A DNA stretch of 64,000 bases from UBA5704 sp036380715 (lineage in GTDB: Bacteria; Acidobacteriota; Thermoanaerobaculia; Multivoradales; UBA5704): contig DASVEF010000370.1 in NCBI GenBank assembly GCA_036380715.1, forward strand, positions 1-64,000. The letters run 5' to 3'. Made by a program: the position numbers and the translations under genes. Within the stretch, counting starts at the first letter, position 1, and the number at the start of each line of letters is the position of its first letter. Below, one piece after another: positions 33,798 through 42,164 of this stretch. The notes beneath the pieces were generated by a model. That model was not told the origin of the DNA. It made no database searches and was given only the letters and a program-made list of their open reading frames with translations.

Positions 33798-34799
33798 TTA
33801 ACGAGAGGCTTTCTGGACGACCCAGGACTCGCCAACGGTGCTCCAGAACTCGCCTGGAGCCATGACGTCCTTCCAGCGCTCGTAATCGGGATGCTCGGAG
33901 AGAGCCTTCACGGAGGCGTAGCCGTCCTCGTCGAGCGAAGTCAGCAGGATCTCCTCGGCTTCCAAATAGTCGAGGAGATACGGGGAATGGCTGGTCGCCA
34001 CGATCTGCAGCTCGGGATTCTGCTTCTGAAGCGACCGGATTTGGGAGATTAGATCTCCCAGGGCCTTGGGATGGAGACCGCGCTCCAGATTGTCGACAAG
34101 GATGAGCTGAGGAGCCTTGGGAGATGCAAGCACCGTCAGAAGGGCCAGAGTCACCAAGGTCCCTTCACTAACGGCATAGGCTGGGATACCGCTTCCTCCT
34201 TTCATGTCAAAGAGGAGCTCATATCCGATATCGCCCGATTCGAGAGCTGTACGCTTCAGTCGCAGGCCTTGCACCGAAGGGACGACTTCCCGAAGACGAT
34301 CCACGATACTTCCGAAGAGCTCTGGGAATTCAAGCTGGAGACCGGAAAGAAACCATGACAGCCCCGTCCCGTCGGAAGGTAAGGTGTCGAGGATCTCCCG
34401 GATGTAAGCCGGAGCAGCAAGTTTCTTGAGGTCGATATCCAGGATTACTGGTCTTACCAGGGCCGAGTCTGGGAATTCAAATATTCTTACTCTCGGCATA
34501 GGTATTACTTCTGAAGACTCCATTCCAAGGGAAAATCGCTCGCCCTTGAATGCTCCTGAGATTTCGATCTTGAGTGGCCCTTCTGGCATTCGGCTCGTCA
34601 ATACCGCCGAATCCTCCGGCACAATGGTAAACATAGCTCCTTGGCGCCCTTTAACGATCCGATATCCTGCATAGTTAAGCGCGAGCAAGATGCTGCTCTT
34701 GCCTGAGCCGTTAGGCCCTACGACGAGCGTCAGAGGCCGGAGCTTCACGTTGACGTTCCGTAACACCTTGAAGTTCCGCAATGAGAGGGACTCGATCAT
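33798..34799 (-). CDS. orphan AAA-family ATPase (AAA_15/AAA_21, SMC/OLD-like)
   Basis: A 333-residue ABC/SMC-class ATPase: Walker A GPNGSGKSS near residue 28, an ABC-signature-like YAVSEGTLVTLALL, Walker B LILVDNLERGLHP, and an HSPYLLDY switch. It resembles the ATPase half of OLD-family nucleases and of RloC/PARIS-like defence ATPases but has no TOPRIM or HNH domain and no partner gene. The coding sequence is clearly AT-richer than its neighbours (codons such as ATT, GTA, AGA), which suggests recent horizontal acquisition. It is flanked upstream by the second 21-bp array. Confidence 0.85.
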   Translation of the reverse strand: MIESLSLRNFKVLRNVNVKLRPLTLVVGPNGSGKSSILLALNYAGYRIVKGRQGAMFTIVPEDSAVLTSRMPEGPLKIEISGAFKGERFSLGMESSEVIPMPRVRIFEFPDSALVRPVILDIDLKKLAAPAYIREILDTLPSDGTGLSWFLSGLQLEFPELFGSIVDRLREVVPSVQGLRLKRTALESGDIGYELLFDMKGGSGIPAYAVSEGTLVTLALLTVLASPKAPQLILVDNLERGLHPKALGDLISQIRSLQKQNPELQIVATSHSPYLLDYLEAEEILLTSLDEDGYASVKALSEHPDYERWKDVMAPGEFWSTVGESWVVQKASR

Positions 34800-35000
34800 G
34801 GCGTAGGCTCCAGATCTATACTCTACAACAACTTAGGCCAAACCTCCGGCCTCTCTCTTCCGGCCGCAAAGGTCTTTGTCTCGCTCTATAGGGCTGAAGA
34901 CGCGAGTTGGCAGCTTTTTGCCGCGAACCCAATCTTCTCGCGCCGAACGGAGCCTTCCGCGGCGGCTGGGTCTCCGGATTCCTCGTCGAGACGATGCCCT
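34800..35000. other. intergenic segment upstream of the AAA ATPase
   Basis: This 200-bp stretch between the ATPase start and the 21-bp array holds minus-strand TAGAGTATAGATCTGGAG, a likely -10 region and ribosome-binding site for the ATPase. Otherwise it is low-complexity GC-rich DNA without a convincing gene. Confidence 0.5.
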
Positions 35001-35294
35001 GACTTCCCGGGACCCGGGGTGGACTTCCGGAGGCCCCGGGTGGACTCCCGGAAGCTTCGGATGGACTTCCGGAGGCTCCGGGTGGACTTCCTGAGGGCTC
35101 GGGTGAGTTTCCGGAGGCTCCGGGTGGACTCCCAGAGACTCCGGGTGAGCTCCCGGAGGCTTCGGGTGGACTTCCGGAAGCCCCGGGTGGACTTCCGGAG
35201 GGCTCGGGTGAGCTTCCGGAAGCTCCGGGTGGACTTCCGGAGGCTCCAGGTGAGTTTCCGGAGGGTCCGGGCGGACTTCCGGAGCCTCGCCGCT
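35001..35294. repeat. 14-unit tandem 21-bp repeat array
   Basis: Fourteen head-to-tail units of exactly 21 bp begin at 35001, 35022, 35043, and so on to 35274. The typical unit starts GACTTCCGGAGGCTCC and ends GGGTG; variants start AGTTTCC or AGCTTCC. The plus strand translates in one open frame as heptads of VDFRRLR type; the minus strand is also open as SGSPPGA heptads. The last unit abuts the 3' end of pyrE. Neither reading resembles a protein I know. Sequence is unrelated to the TATATA array but the period is the same. Confidence 0.92.
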
Positions 35295-35975
35295 TACCCT
35301 GTCGCGCTCGACGTCCCGGATCCCGTCCCCGCGATTCCCGCTGTCCCTGTCGTCCCGGTCGCCCCCGTGTCATCACCACTCAGAGCTTGCGTTCCCGCCG
35401 CTTCCGGCCGGCTGCCGGGCTTCTCGGGCGGGACGCCTCCTACCATGCAGACCGGGCACTCGGTGGGCTGGTAGGACGGCAGGTCGAGCTGGAGAAGGGA
35501 GCGGAAGGGGACGTCGAAGGGGTCGCGGCCGGCAGTGCGGTCGATGATCGCTCCGATCGCCACGACGCGCGCTCCCCGGTTCGTAGCCAGGGCGGCGGTC
35601 TCCAGCGTGGAGCGGCCGGTCGTCACCACGTCCTCGACGATCACCACGCGCTCCCCCTGGCGCAGGGTGAAGCCGCGGCGCAGCCCCATCTCTTCTCCCT
35701 TGCGCTCGGTGAAGCGGAAGGGGACTCCCAGCGCGGCGGCCACCTCGTGGCCGATGATCAAGCCGCCGAGGGCGGGCGCCAGGACCGAGTCGGGATGGAA
35801 CGAGCGCAGCTCTTCGGCGAGGTTCTCCCCCACCTGGCGCGCCCGCAGCGGGTCTTCCAGCAGCAGCGCGCACTGGACGTACGCCTCGGAGTGCAAGCCG
35901 GAAGAGAGCAGGAAGTGTCCTCGGCGCAACGCTCCGCTCTCTTCCAGCATACGCATCAGGATCCGCTGCCTGTCC

Positions 35976-35986
<11 letters not shown>
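35294..35986 (-). CDS. pyrE: orotate phosphoribosyltransferase with low-complexity tail
   Basis: PyrE makes orotidine monophosphate from orotate and PRPP in pyrimidine synthesis. The 230-residue product has the HFLLSSGLHSEAYVQCA N-terminus, the FRFTERKGEEMGLRRGF loop with the catalytic Lys, and the PRPP motif VVIVEDVVTTGRST. The normal core ends around CPVCMVGGVPPEKPGSR (about residue 195). The final 35 residues are Gly/Thr/Ala/Ser low complexity (TGATGTTGTAGIAGTG) and run up to the edge of the 21-bp array, so repeat growth may have extended the gene. The start overlaps the NtrC-type gene by 11 bp. Confidence 0.95.
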
Positions 35987-37373
<1,387 letters not shown>

Positions 37374-37456
37374 TGTCAAGCCAGTGTAACAAGAAAACGG
37401 CCGGCCCTTCGTCGGGCCGGCCACAGTTGTCCTTATTCCGATCTTCCTCCCTGTCT

Positions 37457-37518
37457 TCTCCCCCTCTCCCGGCAGGCGGGGAGGGGGATGGGAGAGGGGG
37501 GCCGGGGGGTGAGGGGCC
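37457..37518. repeat. GC-rich dispersed inverted repeat, copy D
   Basis: CTTCTCCCCCTCTCCCGGCA, then CGGGGAGGGGGATGGGAGAG, with a GGGCCGGGGGGTGAGGGGCC tail. The tail ends immediately before the degP-like TAA stop, as copy A does for its neighbour. Confidence 0.75.
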
Positions 37519-39057
37519 TTACGGCACCTGGACCACCGCGAAGAAGGGCTGCAGCCGCTCGCCCCGGCGGCCGAAGCTCGTCACGTAGAGGCGCAGGTAC
37601 GACTTCGGCTTCGCGCCCTTCACGATCTCCTCGAACTCCTCGACGCTCTTGACCTCCTGACCGTTGACCTCGGTGATGATGACCCCCGGACGCACGGCCT
37701 GCTCGTAGAGCGGGCTGGTCGGCGTGACGTTGGTCACCAGGACGCCGTCGACGGTGTCCGGGATGCCGTGGACGCCGCGCAGGTTGGCGCTCAGGTCCTG
37801 GTACTGGATGCCCAGCCAGTCGATGCCGGTCTCGCCCTCCTCGGGCTCCTCGGCCTCCGCCTGCTGGAGACCCGGACGCTCGCCCAGCCGGACCTCTCTC
37901 TCGAAGGTCTTGCCGTCGCGCCAGACCTTCAACTGGACCGTGGAGCTCGGGCCCTTGGCCGAGACGTAGTTGATCAGGTCGCGCGTGTTCTTCACCGGGA
38001 TGTCGTCGACCTGCAGGATCACGTCGCCGTGGCGGATGCCCGCCTTGCCGGCCGGCGTGTCCGCGTCGACCGAGCCCACCAGGGCGCCGTCGGTCGACTC
38101 GAGGCCGAAGGCCTGCGCCTGGGCGTAGGTCAGGTTGCCGATCTGGATGCCCAGGTAGCCGCGGCTGACCTTCCCCCTCTCGCGAAGCTGCGGCAGGATC
38201 TGCTTCAGCGTGTTGACCGGGACCGCGAAGCCGATGTTCTCGGCCCCCCAGTTGATGGCCGTGGCGATGCCGATGACCTGCCCCTGCAGGTTGACCAGCG
38301 GGCCGCCCGAGTTGCCGAAGTTGATCGCGGCGTCGGTCTGGATGAAGTTCTCGAACGAGGCGTCGCTGATGCCGAGCGACCGGCCCTTGGCGCTGACCAC
38401 GCCGGTGGTCACCGTCTTGTCGAGGTTCAGCGGGTTGCCGATCACCATCAGCCAGTCGCCGACGCGCACATTGTCGCTGTCGCCCAGCTCCAGGTAGCGC
38501 AGGTCGCGGCCGGCGCTGATCTTCAGCAGGGCGATGTCGGTGGCCTGGTCGGTCCCCTTGACCTCGGCGGTGTAGTCGCGGTCGCCGAGATGGACCTTGA
38601 CCTCGCTGGCCCCCTCGATCACGTGGTAGTTGGTGACCACGAGCCCGTCGCGGCTGATCACGAAGCCGCTGCCGCCCGCGTCGGAGCGGAACTCCTCCGG
38701 CTGCCGCGGCCGCTGTCCCTGCCCCTCGCCATCCTCCTGCTCCTGACGGAAGCGCGGGCCGAAGAAAAACTCGAAGGGATCCACGCCGCCCCGGCCACCG
38801 CGGCCCTGCGGGCCTCTCTCGATGGTCGCGGCCTGGATGGAGACGACGGCGGGATCGACGGCTGTCGCCAGGTCCGCGAAGCTCGGCAGCGTCGCGATCG
38901 CCGGCTTGGAGCTGGCGATCTGCGTGGCGGAGAGCGTCGCTTCAGGGGCTGCCGATCCGGGCAGCGTCAGTTGCAGGCCCCCCGCGAGGACCATGCCGAA
39001 GACGACCGCTCCCAGGACCAGCAGGAACGTGGCCAGGTGTTTGCGGGATGTGCTCAT
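37519..39057 (-). CDS. degP: DegP/HtrA-type periplasmic serine protease
   Basis: A 512-residue envelope protease/chaperone. An N-terminal hydrophobic anchor or signal (FLLVLGAVVFGMVLAGGL, residues 10-27) exports it. The trypsin-like domain has the triad H145 (TNYHVIEG), D174 (TDIALLK), and S250 (GNSGGPL). Two PDZ domains follow (residues about 300-390 and 415-505; GYLGIQIGNL and WLGIQYQDL). A Gln/Arg/Gly-rich loop near residues 80-125 corresponds to the Q-linker/LA loop. The start has AAAGGAG 13 bp upstream. Such proteases handle misfolded envelope proteins under stress. Confidence 0.95.
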   Translation of the reverse strand: MSTSRKHLATFLLVLGAVVFGMVLAGGLQLTLPGSAAPEATLSATQIASSKPAIATLPSFADLATAVDPAVVSIQAATIERGPQGRGGRGGVDPFEFFFGPRFRQEQEDGEGQGQRPRQPEEFRSDAGGSGFVISRDGLVVTNYHVIEGASEVKVHLGDRDYTAEVKGTDQATDIALLKISAGRDLRYLELGDSDNVRVGDWLMVIGNPLNLDKTVTTGVVSAKGRSLGISDASFENFIQTDAAINFGNSGGPLVNLQGQVIGIATAINWGAENIGFAVPVNTLKQILPQLRERGKVSRGYLGIQIGNLTYAQAQAFGLESTDGALVGSVDADTPAGKAGIRHGDVILQVDDIPVKNTRDLINYVSAKGPSSTVQLKVWRDGKTFEREVRLGERPGLQQAEAEEPEEGETGIDWLGIQYQDLSANLRGVHGIPDTVDGVLVTNVTPTSPLYEQAVRPGVIITEVNGQEVKSVEEFEEIVKGAKPKSYLRLYVTSFGRRGERLQPFFAVVQVP

Positions 39058-39176
39058 GGGCGTTGAGATCTCCTTTCCATTTCCTCTCTCACAACTCTAA
39101 GCAAGCGCCCTGCCATGGAAAATTCCACAGGAGAGCGGCTGCCGGAGACCTCGATTACGCGCCAATTTGGCACGCC

Positions 39177-40781
39177 TCAAGCCTGCACAGGCGGCAGCTC
39201 GACCTTCTCTTCGACCTTCACCACCGGCAGGTCCGCCTTCGCCGGCGCCGCGGACGATCCGCGCACCTTGGCGAACAGCTCCTCCATCTTCACTCCGGTC
39301 AGCGACTCGACCACCGGCGGCATCTGGGCGATCACCTTGGCGATCTCGTTGGTGATTTTGGAGACCCCGACGTCGCCGTTGCCGGTGCTCACCATGGTGA
39401 TGCGGTCGATCTTCGCCAGCGGCTCGGCCACGGACCTGGCGATCTCGGGCAGGATCGGGGCGAGGATCTGGAGGACCGCGGCCTCGTTGTACATGCGCCA
39501 AGCCTCGGCCTTCTTCTCCATGGCCAAGGCCTCGGCGAGGCCCTGCGCCTTGCGCGCCTCGGCCTCGGCCAGGCCCTGCGCCTCGCGGATCTGCGCCGCG
39601 GCGATGCCGCGCGCCCTGTCGGACTCGGCTTCGGCGTGGCCCTGGGCCTTGGTGACCTCGGCGGCGGCGATGCCGCGGGCCTTCTCGCCTTCGGCCACGG
39701 TGGTGAGGCGCGACCTCTCGGCCTCGGCGCCGGCCTCGATCCTCTGCCGCTCGGCCGCGGCCAGAGTCTCGATCTCGTAGCGCTTGGCGTCGGCCTGGCG
39801 CCGGATCGTGGCGTCGAGCTCCTTCTCCTTCCTCTTGATCTCCTGCTCCTGGACCTGGATCTCCATGGTCTTCTTCTGGAGGTCGTAAGCCATCTCGGCC
39901 TCGGCCCTCTTCTTGTTGGCGGCGCTCTGCTCTTCGGCGATGGCCTGGGCCGCCTGGAAGTTGGCGATCTCCGCGGCGCGGCGGGCCGCGGCGTCGGCCT
40001 CCTGCTGGCGGCGCATGCGGTCGGCCTGGGCCTCGGCGATGGCGGCGTCGCGGCGGGCCTCGGCCTCCTGGGCCAGGCGCTGGGCCTCGGCCTGCCGCTC
40101 GCGGGTCTCGCGCTCGGCGTCGGCCGAGGCGATGGCGGCCTCCTTGGCGGCCACGGCCTCGGCGACGGTCGCGGCGCGCTTGACCTCGGCGATCCGCGGC
40201 TTGCCCAGAGCCTCCAGATAGCCGTGCTTGTCGCGGATGTCGCGGATGGTGAACGAGTCGATCCCCAGCCCCATGTTGGCCAGGTCGCCGGCCGAGATCT
40301 CCTGGACCTTCTGGGCGAACTGGTCGCGGCTCATGTAGATGTTCTCGACCGTCAGAGTGCCGAGGATCCCCCGCAGGTGCCCCTGCACGGTCTCCAGGGC
40401 GATCTTGGCGATGGCCTGCGGCGGCATGCCCAGGAAGCGCTCGGCCGCGGCCTGCAGCGAGCCTTCGTCCTTCTTGATCTTGATCTGCGCCACGCCGTCG
40501 ACGGCGATGGGCACGCCCTGCGAGGTGTAGACCTCGGGGGTGGTGACGTCGAGCGTCATCACCTCCAGCGACAGGGAGTTCCAGGTGTGGAACAGGGGGA
40601 TGACCATGTCGGCGCCGCCGGTGATGAACTTCACCTGGCCGCGGCCGGAGACCACGATGACCTCGTTGGGGCCCGCCTTCTTCAGGAAGGCGAGGTAGGT
40701 GATGACGTAGCCCACGGCGACGACGGCGAGCACGCCCACCGCGCCGAGCACCAGGACCATTCCGAGACCCAGATCGTTCAT
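39177..40781 (-). CDS. flotillin/SPFH-family membrane scaffold protein
   Basis: A 534-residue flotillin (FloA/FloT/YuaG-like). One N-terminal membrane anchor (VLVLGAVGVLAVVAVGYVIT) precedes the SPFH/band-7 domain (PNEVIVVSGRG, FLGMPPQAIAKIALETVQGHLRGIL). A very long Ala/Glu/Arg coiled coil follows (residues about 210-450, with many EAEA repeats such as AAEVTKAQGHAEAESDRARG). Flotillins organise membrane microdomains. The ATG overlaps the stop of an NfeD-like gene by 4 bp, the classic flotillin-NfeD operon. The product ends VEEKVELPPVQA. Confidence 0.95.
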   Translation of the reverse strand: MNDLGLGMVLVLGAVGVLAVVAVGYVITYLAFLKKAGPNEVIVVSGRGQVKFITGGADMVIPLFHTWNSLSLEVMTLDVTTPEVYTSQGVPIAVDGVAQIKIKKDEGSLQAAAERFLGMPPQAIAKIALETVQGHLRGILGTLTVENIYMSRDQFAQKVQEISAGDLANMGLGIDSFTIRDIRDKHGYLEALGKPRIAEVKRAATVAEAVAAKEAAIASADAERETRERQAEAQRLAQEAEARRDAAIAEAQADRMRRQQEADAAARRAAEIANFQAAQAIAEEQSAANKKRAEAEMAYDLQKKTMEIQVQEQEIKRKEKELDATIRRQADAKRYEIETLAAAERQRIEAGAEAERSRLTTVAEGEKARGIAAAEVTKAQGHAEAESDRARGIAAAQIREAQGLAEAEARKAQGLAEALAMEKKAEAWRMYNEAAVLQILAPILPEIARSVAEPLAKIDRITMVSTGNGDVGVSKITNEIAKVIAQMPPVVESLTGVKMEELFAKVRGSSAAPAKADLPVVKVEEKVELPPVQA

Positions 40782-41416
40782 GCCTGAAAGCTCCCTTCTT
40801 CGCGTGCTCGGACCGCCACTGTGAGCGTGGGTCCGACCCCCACCACCGTGACCAGCGACCCGCGCGGCACTTCCCGGCCGCCGGCCTCCCGGGCCGGAGA
40901 GGGGAACCGCTGCCCGTCGATCATCACCACCGCCTCCCCCACTCCTCCAGCCGGGATCGGCACCGTCACCTCGGCCGGCGCCCCCTGGAGGCGCGACAGG
41001 CGGATGACGCTGGAGGCGCGCGAGCCGCTCGCCAGCTTCCAGCCGACCCAGGTCACCCCGTAGGCCGTGGCCAGCGCCGCCGGGAGAGCCACGAGCAGGC
41101 TCGCGGCGTCGCCGGCGCCGAAGCCGTGCTGGGCGATCAGGCCGTAGCCGCCGACGCAGGCGAGCAGCGTGGCGATCGCCAGGGGGGAGAAGAACGGGAA
41201 GTGGAAATCCCCGGGACCGGCGGCGTCCGTCGAGGTAGTGCCGTGGCCCTGCCCGTCGAGGCCGTAGTGGCTCTCGGCCGTGGCGTGGCCCGCGTCGTGG
41301 CCCCCCGCTCCGCCGTCGGCCCCTCCGTCCGAGAAGTCGATATGCCCCAGCAGGGCCGAGACCAGGACGTAGCCGCAACCGAGGACGGCGAAGGCGATGT
41401 ACATCAGGGTGAGCAC
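40778..41416 (-). CDS. NfeD/YuaF-like membrane protein, flotillin partner
   Basis: A 212-residue protein with three membrane helices (residues about 4-23, 75-97 and 103-125) and a C-terminal OB-fold-like beta domain (VTVPIPAGGVGEAVVMIDGQ, PRGSLVTVVGVGPTLTVAV). A His/Gly/Asp-rich loop (GGHDAGHATAESHYG) lies after helix 1. The start is GTG with AGGAGGAG 4 bp upstream. NfeD family members without the protease domain pair with flotillins in the membrane. Confidence 0.88.
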   Translation of the reverse strand: MLTLMYIAFAVLGCGYVLVSALLGHIDFSDGGADGGAGGHDAGHATAESHYGLDGQGHGTTSTDAAGPGDFHFPFFSPLAIATLLACVGGYGLIAQHGFGAGDAASLLVALPAALATAYGVTWVGWKLASGSRASSVIRLSRLQGAPAEVTVPIPAGGVGEAVVMIDGQRFPSPAREAGGREVPRGSLVTVVGVGPTLTVAVRAREEGSFQA

Positions 41417-41501
41417 AGGCTCCTCCTGTCAAAGATGACGCGTTGACGATGGCGCGAGGCCTGCCTGCGATTCTATCCGCAATATGCCCGTCTCCCGCAA
41501 C

Positions 41502-41530
41502 TTGCAGTTGCGGCCCCGCGGCCCTATAAT
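41502..41530 (+). promoter_or_regulatory. sigma70-like promoter of the rimP-nusA-infB cluster
   Basis: TTGCAG (41502-41507) and TATAAT (41525-41530) are separated by an ideal 17 bp. The predicted transcript start is about 41537, giving a leader of roughly 105 nt before rimP that contains a terminator-like hairpin. Confidence 0.85.
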
Positions 41531-41570
41531 GCATCGGGCCAGCTTGCCCTGACCGGCAACGGTCGGTAAG

Positions 41571-41598
41571 GAGTGGGCATCTTCTGCCCACTCTTTTT
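41571..41598 (+). promoter_or_regulatory. rimP leader attenuator-like hairpin
   Basis: A perfect 9-bp stem GAGTGGGCA / TGCCCACTC (41571-41579 and 41585-41593) has a 5-nt loop and is followed by TTTTT. It lies about 35 nt downstream of the predicted start and 45 nt upstream of rimP, so it would stop most transcripts of the translation operon unless antiterminated. A hairpin of this kind upstream of rimP is a known conserved leader motif in several bacterial groups; NusA autoregulation is the usual proposal. Confidence 0.8.
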
Positions 41599-41643
41599 GT
41601 TGTAAGGGCAAGGACGGCGCTTTCGGACCAAGGGCGGCGGACG

Positions 41644-42138
41644 ATGAACGAGGCCAGGAAGGGCGCCGGCCGTGTCGCGGAGCTCCGACCGGAGCTCGAG
41701 CAGATCGCGGAGGCGGCGGGTTGCGAGCTGGTTCACGTCGAGATCAAGGGCGGGGTCCTGCGATTGATCCTCGACAAGCCGGAAGGGGTTTCGCTCGGGG
41801 ATTGCGAGCACGTCTCCCGGCAGGTGTCGGCCTTCCTCGACGTCGCCGACTTCGGCAAGAGCCGCTACGTGCTGGAGGTCTCCTCCCCCGGGCTCGACCG
41901 GCCGCTGTACCGTCCGCGCGACTATGAGCGCTTTCTGGGCCGGCTGGCGCGGGTCACGGTGGAGGACCCGGAGACGGGGAAGAAGAGGACCGTGATCGGC
42001 CGCCTGCAGGAGTTTGAGAGGCCGGAGGGTGCCTCCGAGGAGGACGCCCGGGTCATCGTGGTCGAGGAGCCCAGGGGCGAGCGCCACGAGATCGCGTTGC
42101 GAAATATTCGCCAGGCTCGGTTGGAGATCGAGCTGTAG
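41644..42138 (+). CDS. rimP: ribosome maturation factor RimP
   Basis: A 164-residue protein for 30S subunit maturation. The N-terminal alpha/beta domain has the CELVHVEIKGGVLRLILDKP strand pair and the VSRQVSAFLDV and YVLEVSSPGLDRPL blocks diagnostic of RimP; an Sm-like C-terminal domain follows. The gene is the first of the rimP-nusA-infB operon, 26 bp upstream of nusA. Confidence 0.96.
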   Translation: MNEARKGAGRVAELRPELEQIAEAAGCELVHVEIKGGVLRLILDKPEGVSLGDCEHVSRQVSAFLDVADFGKSRYVLEVSSPGLDRPLYRPRDYERFLGRLARVTVEDPETGKKRTVIGRLQEFERPEGASEEDARVIVVEEPRGERHEIALRNIRQARLEIEL

Positions 42139-42164
42139 ACAGGGGAACCAGGAAAGAACGAAAC

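Noticed and set aside
35001..35294. CRISPR array or collagen-like gene
   Set aside because: Units are contiguous without spacers, so it is not CRISPR. The minus-strand SGSPPGA reading lacks Gly-X-Y periodicity and overlaps pyrE; coding was not accepted on either strand.
34816..35379. A 187-codon minus frame across the second array
   Set aside because: Composition is set by the repeat, it overlaps the pyrE 3' end, and no ribosome-binding site or family supports it.
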